Source of the DNA: JBCCRH01 sp039208045
GTDB lineage: Bacteria; Bacteroidota; Bacteroidia; Chitinophagales; Saprospiraceae
Assembly (NCBI GenBank): GCA_039208045.1
Contig: JBCCRH010000151.1
Location: 1-12,277, forward strand
Direction: 5' to 3'
Length of the DNA stretch: 12,277 nucleotides
Shown here: in pieces, positions 7,356-12,277 of the stretch
Numbering within the stretch: the stretch's first letter is position 1
How the letters are laid out: every line of letters starts with the position of its first letter
Notes under the pieces: model-generated
What the model was told of the DNA's origin: nothing
What the model saw: the letters and a program-made list of their open reading frames with translations, nothing else
Databases searched by the model: none
Program-made: the position numbers and the translations under genes

Positions 7356-8540
7356 ATGACAGAAGGCGCAGACAAGGGCATTAAGCTAAAGGAAGAAAAA
7401 AAGCCTCCCTTTATTCAAGGCACCAGCTATTTACTAGCTATCGGTATTGATGAATACCAATCTTTTCCTAGGCTCTACAATCCCGTTCGCGATGCTCAAA
7501 AAGTGGTAGAGACCTTGACGGGCAAATATCAATTTTCGAAAGAAAATCTAGTAGAGCTGTACAATGAACAAGCCTCACAAAAAAACATCTTAGCCAGTCT
7601 TGATGTGCTCATCGATAAGGTGACGGACAAGGATAGTTTGCTCATCTATTTCTCAGGGCATGGGGAATTTAAGTCGCGGCTTGATCTGGGCTATTGGCTG
7701 CCAGTGGATGGCGAAGCGGATAATCATGGGAGTTTTATTTCCTTCCAATTGCTCCAAACTTATTTGAAGGCCATTAAGTCCCTTCATACCTTAGTCATTG
7801 CAGATTCTTGCTATTCTGGTTCTATGTTTACGGTACGCAGTACGGATGATGTCGCTTCGCGTTTGGAGAGTATCCCATCTAGATGGTTACTTACGGCAGG
7901 GCGAAACGAAGTAGTGAAAGATGGTAAACCTGGCGACCACAGCCCTTTTGCAGATGCTATTTTGCACTGCCTAGCTCACAATATGCAGGAGCGGATGCGG
8001 GTTTCTACGCTAGTCAATGCGGTGATCAAGGATGTGGTGAGCAATGCGCGGCAGACACCGCGAGGCGAGGCTATGTTTGGTGTGGGGCATCGGGGGGGAG
8101 AGTTTATGTTTCGCTTGAAAGATGCACAGTTTACTGTCTATGAAGACAATTTAATCGTAGCCAATGATGGCGCGGATAAAAAAGCAACGCCTACACCAAC
8201 CGAGCCCTCCCCTCCCCCACCAAAACCAAAGCCTGAACCCATCGACATCCAGTCGATTCCCAATATTCGGGCTTTACAAAAAACACTCCTGCAGCTCTTA
8301 GCCGCCGATGATTTTGAGCAGGTATTTAGCATCCTCAATGAAGTGATTTCTTTTGATTCCAAGTTTTCGAATACGCTGATTCTTCAGCAAGGGCGGTACA
8401 ATTCGGTATTGCGAGAAATAGAGGAAGGAACGGTTCAACGCTCCGATGCCAAGCGAACCTTTAACCAGGTACGAGTCGCTTTGGATAAAAATATTCGGAA
8501 ATTGCAGGATCGGGATTTGGAGCCGGGAGTTTTGGGCTAA
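7356..8540 (+). CDS. Caspase-like (peptidase C14) protease with C-terminal EAD11-like domain
   Basis: This 394-residue protein has no signal peptide or membrane helix, so it should be cytoplasmic. The caspase fold spans about 24-255: YLLAIGIDEY (25-34) is the first strand, the catalytic histidine is H102 in YFSGHG, and the nucleophile is C152 in DSCYSG. HSPFADAIL (195-203) is the usual late-domain block. A linker rich in Pro, Lys and Thr (about 272-297, with SPPPPKPKPEP) leads to a helical domain at 298-383. The pattern LLAADDFEQVFSILNEV, then LILQQGRYNSVLREIEEGTV, then a basic helix ending VRVALDKNIRKL, resembles EAD11, a small death-like adaptor of bacterial conflict systems. There it recruits effectors to a sensor or NTPase carrying the same domain. 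Both catalytic residues are present, so the enzyme looks active. The protein target is unknown. It is probably a monocistronic gene, 60 bases after DUF5916 and convergent with the membrane-protein pair. Confidence 0.87.
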   Translation: MTEGADKGIKLKEEKKPPFIQGTSYLLAIGIDEYQSFPRLYNPVRDAQKVVETLTGKYQFSKENLVELYNEQASQKNILASLDVLIDKVTDKDSLLIYFSGHGEFKSRLDLGYWLPVDGEADNHGSFISFQLLQTYLKAIKSLHTLVIADSCYSGSMFTVRSTDDVASRLESIPSRWLLTAGRNEVVKDGKPGDHSPFADAILHCLAHNMQERMRVSTLVNAVIKDVVSNARQTPRGEAMFGVGHRGGEFMFRLKDAQFTVYEDNLIVANDGADKKATPTPTEPSPPPPKPKPEPIDIQSIPNIRALQKTLLQLLAADDFEQVFSILNEVISFDSKFSNTLILQQGRYNSVLREIEEGTVQRSDAKRTFNQVRVALDKNIRKLQDRDLEPGVLG

Positions 8541-8550
8541 CACCGTCCAT

Positions 8551-9888
8551 CTATTCGATCCAAAAGGGAATGCGTGCTCGGGTGTTTGCGCTTACAGTAT
8601 CTTTACTTTTTTTATACCTATAGGAGTCGATATACAATAGTTGCTTACCTCGTTCGTAGTGACTCACATCAATAACAGTGCCGATACCAGGTTGCCCTTG
8701 GTCGCCTCGCTCTTCGAAGAAATAGTCCAAATCCTGATAAAGGCTATCATTCACGTATACATCGTGTACTTTGGCTAGGCAATCTAGCAGCTCTTCAGGG
8801 TTTACATCCGAATCGTCATCGCCAATGCTGATCACTCCATCTAGCTTAAAGTTGGGCTCGTGATCGGCTGCAATGCTATCGCACAAGTAAATAACTGCTT
8901 CATCATCAAACAGGGGAATATAGGGAATGAAGACTTCCAAGAATCCATTTTTCACAAATTTAGAAGGAATGGTCACGGGCAGGCTTCCTGATTCATATAT
9001 TTCTTCATCGACATAATGCACCTTGTTCATATAGGTAGGGTGGTCGCCCAAATTAAGGGGATAGAATTGGTACCCCTCAAAGGTGAGCGAAGTCAGTATG
9101 GCTGCAAAGATCAAATAGGGAACGAGCAAAATTCCGATCCATCGGCCAAATTTATTATCAATCAAATTGTAGTACAGTGGCCGATAAATATTAGAGAAGG
9201 TCAGCCAGCTCATAAAGCGATAAATAGGATAATAGATCCCGCTTAACCACTTTACACGCTTGATGCGCCCAAGGGTAATAAAATCTAGGAAATAGAGGAA
9301 TGCTAAAGCGAAGATAGTGATCGCTAGTCCTGTATGTAAGCCATTTAAAAATTCGCTATCACTCTCCGCCATAAATAGGAGCAGCCGCCCCATTACAAGC
9401 TGCACAAAAAAGCCAAATAGCCCAATGGACATCAGCATAAATACAATCAAGAAGGTAAAAGCAAAGATGACACTACAAAGGCGCTCTAAATTATCAATAT
9501 ATCGATCAAAAGAACCTGCTTTCCGCATAATATAGCGTTCAAAACGCTTACTTAGCCGCAGTTGGTTGTAATCAATTTCACCCGATACATAGCGCAAGCC
9601 CACTGTACTAATCCAGAGGCCGCGTAAAAAAACATGGATCAACAGGTTGATCAAACAACAGAACCATACCGCTAACAACACGAAATAAGGAATAATAAAA
9701 TGATCCTGCCCTTCTGCCGATGCAATCAATTTAACTAAAGCAGCTTCCAAATCCATCAACGGATCATAAACGCCAATAAGCAGAAAAATCACAAAACCGG
9801 AGATAATCAGTTCTAGCTGCCAGCTCTCCTGCTGTAGCTCATCTAACCATTGACTCAACTTACTTTTGGATGGGATATTTTCCTCCAT
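8551..9888 (-). CDS. Uncharacterised multi-pass membrane protein, paralog 1
   Basis: I do not recognise a named family for this 445-residue protein. A short polar, amphipathic N-terminus (residues 1-25, with LSQWLDELQQESW) precedes about five membrane helices at 26-43, 64-88, 136-165, 186-206 and 250-268. Basic-aromatic loops lie between them (GLRYVSGEIDYNQLRL; KRFERYI). Residues 270-445 form a soluble domain, probably outside the inner membrane if the N-terminus is inside. It carries C336 and C370, acidic stretches such as IGDDDSDVNPEE, and ends ARIPFWIE. It is about three quarters identical to the neighbour at 9916-11250; the fourth helix and its flank (about 159-200) differ most. The gene begins 27 bases after that paralog ends, so the two are very likely co-transcribed. 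Its stop is ten bases from the stop of the convergent caspase gene. Confidence 0.9.
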   Translation of the reverse strand: MEENIPSKSKLSQWLDELQQESWQLELIISGFVIFLLIGVYDPLMDLEAALVKLIASAEGQDHFIIPYFVLLAVWFCCLINLLIHVFLRGLWISTVGLRYVSGEIDYNQLRLSKRFERYIMRKAGSFDRYIDNLERLCSVIFAFTFLIVFMLMSIGLFGFFVQLVMGRLLLFMAESDSEFLNGLHTGLAITIFALAFLYFLDFITLGRIKRVKWLSGIYYPIYRFMSWLTFSNIYRPLYYNLIDNKFGRWIGILLVPYLIFAAILTSLTFEGYQFYPLNLGDHPTYMNKVHYVDEEIYESGSLPVTIPSKFVKNGFLEVFIPYIPLFDDEAVIYLCDSIAADHEPNFKLDGVISIGDDDSDVNPEELLDCLAKVHDVYVNDSLYQDLDYFFEERGDQGQPGIGTVIDVSHYERGKQLLYIDSYRYKKSKDTVSANTRARIPFWIE

Positions 9889-9915
9889 AGATCAGTTTTC
9901 GATTGTTTTTACACC

Positions 9916-11250
9916 TCACTCTATCCAAAACGGAATCCTAGCTCTACTCCTAGCTTTAATCGTATCCTGACTGCTAATGTAGCGATACGAGTCAATATAC
10001 AATAGTTGCTCTCCTCTCCCGTATTGGCTCACATTGATGATAGTCGTTAGGCCAGGCTGCGCAGTCTCTCCCTTTTCTTCAAAGAAATAATGTAAATCTT
10101 GGTACAAACTATCATTGACGTATACCTGATACAGTTTAGATAGACAGTCTAGTAATTCCTCGGGACTAGCATCAGGATTATCATCTCTAAAGCTAATGAT
10201 TCCATCAACCTCAAAATTTGGTTCGTGGTGCGGCTTGATGCTGTCGCATACAAAGGTAACCGCTTCATCATCCATTATAGGAATGTAAGGAATAAATACT
10301 TCTAGGTATCCATTATCGACATATTTAGATGGGATGGTAACGGGCAGCCTTCGGCTTTCGTAAGTCTCCTCATCGGCATAATGCGCCTTCCTCAAACGAG
10401 TAGGATGCCGATCCAAATCATCTGGATAGTATTGATAGCCCCTATATGTTAGCGAGCTCAACAAAGCGGCAATTACCAAGTAAGGCACTAAAAGAATACC
10501 CACCCATCGACCAAATTTATTATCCACTAAGTTGTAGTACAGTGGACGATAGATATTAGAAAGGGTCAGCCAGCTCATTAGACGATAGATCGGATAATAG
10601 ACCACACTCAGCCATTTTACCCGCTTGAGCCTGCCTAAAGTGACAAAATCGATAAAGTAAATAATAGCCGAACCAACCAATAGAAAAGCTATACCATTAT
10701 GTACCCATTCCAAAGATTCGCTACCACTTTCCTCCACATAATTCCAGAAACGCCCCATTGTTACTTGCAAAAAAATCGAAAATAAGCCAATGGATATCAA
10801 CATGAACACAATCAGGAAAGTAAAAGCAAAGATGACGCTACAAAGCCGCTCCAAATTATCAATATAGCGATCAAAAGAGCCTGCTTTTCTTTTGATGTAG
10901 CGCTCAAAGCGTTTGGTAAGGCGTAGCTGGCTATAGTCAATTTCACCCGATACATAACGCAAACCCACCGTGCTAATCCAGAGTCCTCTCAAAAAGACAT
11001 GAATCAGCAAATTGATCAAGCAGCAAAACCAAGCTGCCAACAAGACAAAATAGGGAATTAAAAAGTGATCCTGCCCATCTGCTGAAGCCACCACCTTAGA
11101 CAGATAAGCCTCTAAACCTATCAGCGGATCGTAGACGCCAATGAGTAAGAAAATGACAAATCCAGAAATGATTAATTCCAACTGCCAGCTCTCCTGCTGC
11201 AACTCATCCAGCCACTGGCTCAGCTTACTCTTGGACGGAGTATTTTCCAT
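9916..11250 (-). CDS. Uncharacterised multi-pass membrane protein, paralog 2
   Basis: This 444-residue protein matches the downstream paralog over its full length with a single-residue gap near the start. Long blocks are unchanged: residues 6-43, about 75-106 (starting FCCLINLLIHVF) and about 122-151 (starting RKAGSFDRYIDNLERL). The topology is the same: an amphipathic N-terminus, about five helices, and a C-terminal extracytoplasmic domain. The domain's two cysteines (C335 in VCDSI, C369 in LLDCL) align exactly with those of the paralog, so a conserved disulfide is possible. The segment around 158-200 is the divergent part. The gene starts 15 bases after the stop of the T9SS-secreted protein and is followed 27 bases later by its paralog, so it is the middle gene of a leftward operon. 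The function is unknown; the N-terminal helix, helix 2 and helix 3 look like the functional core. Confidence 0.9.
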   Translation of the reverse strand: MENTPSKSKLSQWLDELQQESWQLELIISGFVIFLLIGVYDPLIGLEAYLSKVVASADGQDHFLIPYFVLLAAWFCCLINLLIHVFLRGLWISTVGLRYVSGEIDYSQLRLTKRFERYIKRKAGSFDRYIDNLERLCSVIFAFTFLIVFMLISIGLFSIFLQVTMGRFWNYVEESGSESLEWVHNGIAFLLVGSAIIYFIDFVTLGRLKRVKWLSVVYYPIYRLMSWLTLSNIYRPLYYNLVDNKFGRWVGILLVPYLVIAALLSSLTYRGYQYYPDDLDRHPTRLRKAHYADEETYESRRLPVTIPSKYVDNGYLEVFIPYIPIMDDEAVTFVCDSIKPHHEPNFEVDGIISFRDDNPDASPEELLDCLSKLYQVYVNDSLYQDLHYFFEEKGETAQPGLTTIINVSQYGRGEQLLYIDSYRYISSQDTIKARSRARIPFWIE

Positions 11251-11265
11251 AAAGTTGTTCTTCGT

Positions 11266-12277
11266 TTACTGTTTAATAATACGAAAAACTTCTATCCTTT
11301 GCTCGCCAATTACTTCCAATATATACATTCCGTGGACAAATCGACTCCAATCAATGCTTATCTGTTGCTGCCCTTTTGGTAGTGCCTGCTGCGTCATCAA
11401 ACGGCCATCCGTCTGCCATATGCGGTAGCGCTGGTAGCCAGCTTCATTTATTTCTAGTACCAACTGATCAACTACTGGATTAGGATATACCTTTATCGCA
11501 TTCTGAGCAAGACTTGTGGAGGATGTAATAGTTAGCCCCTCCGACCATACCCAACAGCCATTCACATCCAGCACCCGCACCCGATACAAGCCATTTCCTT
11601 GGAAAAGGAAAAAAGATTCCTCGGTAATAGCCACCAAATCATCATCAAAATACCATTCCACTTCTTCGAAATCACCGTACTCAAAGAAGACATTAGTACC
11701 ATCAAAACTAAGTTCTGGAATGACGACTTCGATAGGCTCTATATAAAAGGTATCCACATAACTTCCACATCCAAACCACTCGGCCTCCACCCACACTGCA
11801 CCTGCTCCTGTAATCTGTAATTGTTGGTTATCCCTATTTTGATTGGGGAATAGCTCTTCTGGAAACCAGCGGTATCTACTGCCTTCCCTGGCCTCTAGCA
11901 GCACTAAATCTCCAGGGCAGCCCTCTAAGGCAGTAGTGGTCAGCGCTGGAACAGGCCCTACTAGCGGGACAGCTAAAGGTGATCCTACATAAGCTGGGTG
12001 GGTCATCCGCAGTCGTACGGAATAGAAGCCTTCTTCCAGGTTCTCCGGCAATGGAATGATAATCACTCCTTCGATGTCTGTTTGTTCGAGCACCATCAAT
12101 ACGTCGGGCTCTTCCGAAAAATTTCCTTCGGTATCAGACAGCTCAACGATGAAGCTATTGTCTGGCTCTGGCACGACCGTCTCTATTTCATAGCCCATGA
12201 AAACGGTATCGTTGGCGCACACATCGGGTGGTGTAAAAAGACTAGCTAAAATGACTTGCTCCTCAACAAATCCACAA
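11266..12277 (-). CDS. T9SS-secreted surface protein with Ig-like repeats (N-terminus outside window)
   Basis: The frame is open from the right edge (12277) to a TAA at 11266, giving 337 C-terminal residues; the start lies beyond the window. The last ~85 residues form a Type IX secretion type A sorting domain: AIKVYPNPVVDQLVLEI, then YRIWQTDGRLM, then SRFVHGMYILEV, ending FRIIKQ. Such domains take proteins across the outer membrane and are then removed. Before it are beta-rich, cysteine-containing Ig/PKD-like segments: LEGCPGDLVLLEA..YRWFP, then a strand ending WFGCGSYVDTFYI, then VLDVNGCWVWSEG. These resemble the repeats of Bacteroidota gliding adhesins and other secreted proteins. A GTG at 12222 is in frame but is unlikely to be the start because coding sequence continues upstream without a stop. 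It is the upstream partner of the membrane-protein pair, 15 bases before the next gene. Confidence 0.9.
   Translation of the reverse strand, partial: CGFVEEQVILASLFTPPDVCANDTVFMGYEIETVVPEPDNSFIVELSDTEGNFSEEPDVLMVLEQTDIEGVIIIPLPENLEEGFYSVRLRMTHPAYVGSPLAVPLVGPVPALTTTALEGCPGDLVLLEAREGSRYRWFPEELFPNQNRDNQQLQITGAGAVWVEAEWFGCGSYVDTFYIEPIEVVIPELSFDGTNVFFEYGDFEEVEWYFDDDLVAITEESFFLFQGNGLYRVRVLDVNGCWVWSEGLTITSSTSLAQNAIKVYPNPVVDQLVLEINEAGYQRYRIWQTDGRLMTQQALPKGQQQISIDWSRFVHGMYILEVIGEQRIEVFRIIKQ

Larger units (their letters stand above)
8551..11250. repeat. Tandem gene duplication, two ~1.34-kb units
   Basis: The two membrane-protein genes form a head-to-tail direct repeat of about 1.34 kb separated by 27 bases. 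Comparing the codons for the unchanged 37-residue stretch that begins SKSKLSQWLDEL, I count 18 synonymous differences and no replacements. The duplication is therefore old and has been kept by purifying selection rather than refreshed by recent gene conversion in that block. Confidence 0.88.

Noticed and set aside
7356..11250. A complete defence island
   Set aside because: No NTPase, nuclease, toxin-antitoxin, integrase or transposase is visible, flanking genes look like core or envelope genes, and base composition does not shift noticeably.
11266..12222. A complete 318-residue gene starting at the GTG at 12222
   Set aside because: The same frame stays open and protein-like to the window edge (DVCANDTVF continues a segment reading LASLFTPP), so the gene is cut by the window.

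Overview
The window looks like chromosomal DNA from a member of the Bacteroidota, most likely a Saprospiraceae/Lewinella-type marine or gliding bacterium. The lineage signs are a C-terminal Type IX secretion (Por) sorting domain, a DUF5916 outer-membrane protein, a YfhO-family protein, start codons with little or no Shine-Dalgarno sequence, and an exact match to the Bacteroidota -7 promoter box TAnnTTTG. The genus is an inference. There are nine protein genes, two of them cut by the window edges. No RNA genes, insertion sequences or CRISPR arrays are visible, and no gene-free stretch exceeds about 185 bases.

Layout: (1) 1-2962, minus strand: gpsA (glycerol-3-phosphate dehydrogenase) followed 11 bases later by a large YfhO-like membrane protein that runs off the left edge. 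(2) 3082-4113, plus: an exported alpha/beta hydrolase. Its stop codon overlaps that of the next, convergent gene. (3) 4110-7295: a Fur/Zur-family regulator (minus) divergent from a two-gene unit (plus) made of a MerC-domain membrane protein and a DUF5916 beta-barrel protein one base apart. The 185-base divergent spacer carries a perfect 7-5-7 palindrome (ATTGCAA-N5-TTGCAAT) that is a strong Zur/Fur operator candidate, and a second weaker palindrome with the same spacing next to a Bacteroidota -7 box. This reads as a small metal-responsive regulon, probably zinc.

(4) 7356-8540, plus: a caspase-like (peptidase C14) protease joined by a proline-rich linker to a C-terminal domain that resembles Effector-Associated Domain 11 (EAD11). 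EADs are adaptor domains of bacterial conflict and immunity systems. (5) 8551-12277, minus: an apparent operon of a T9SS-secreted, Ig-like surface protein (N-terminus outside the window) followed by two tandem paralogous membrane proteins of about 445 residues whose family I do not recognise. The paralogs are roughly three quarters identical in protein. In their most conserved N-terminal block about half the codons differ silently, which indicates an old duplication held by purifying selection.

The most interesting points are the caspase-EAD11 protein, the uncharacterised paralog pair convergent with it, and the two-operator Zur-MerC-DUF5916 module. The caspase gene is not in an operon with the membrane pair, and no NTPase or sensor partner is visible, so calling this a complete defence system would go beyond the evidence.
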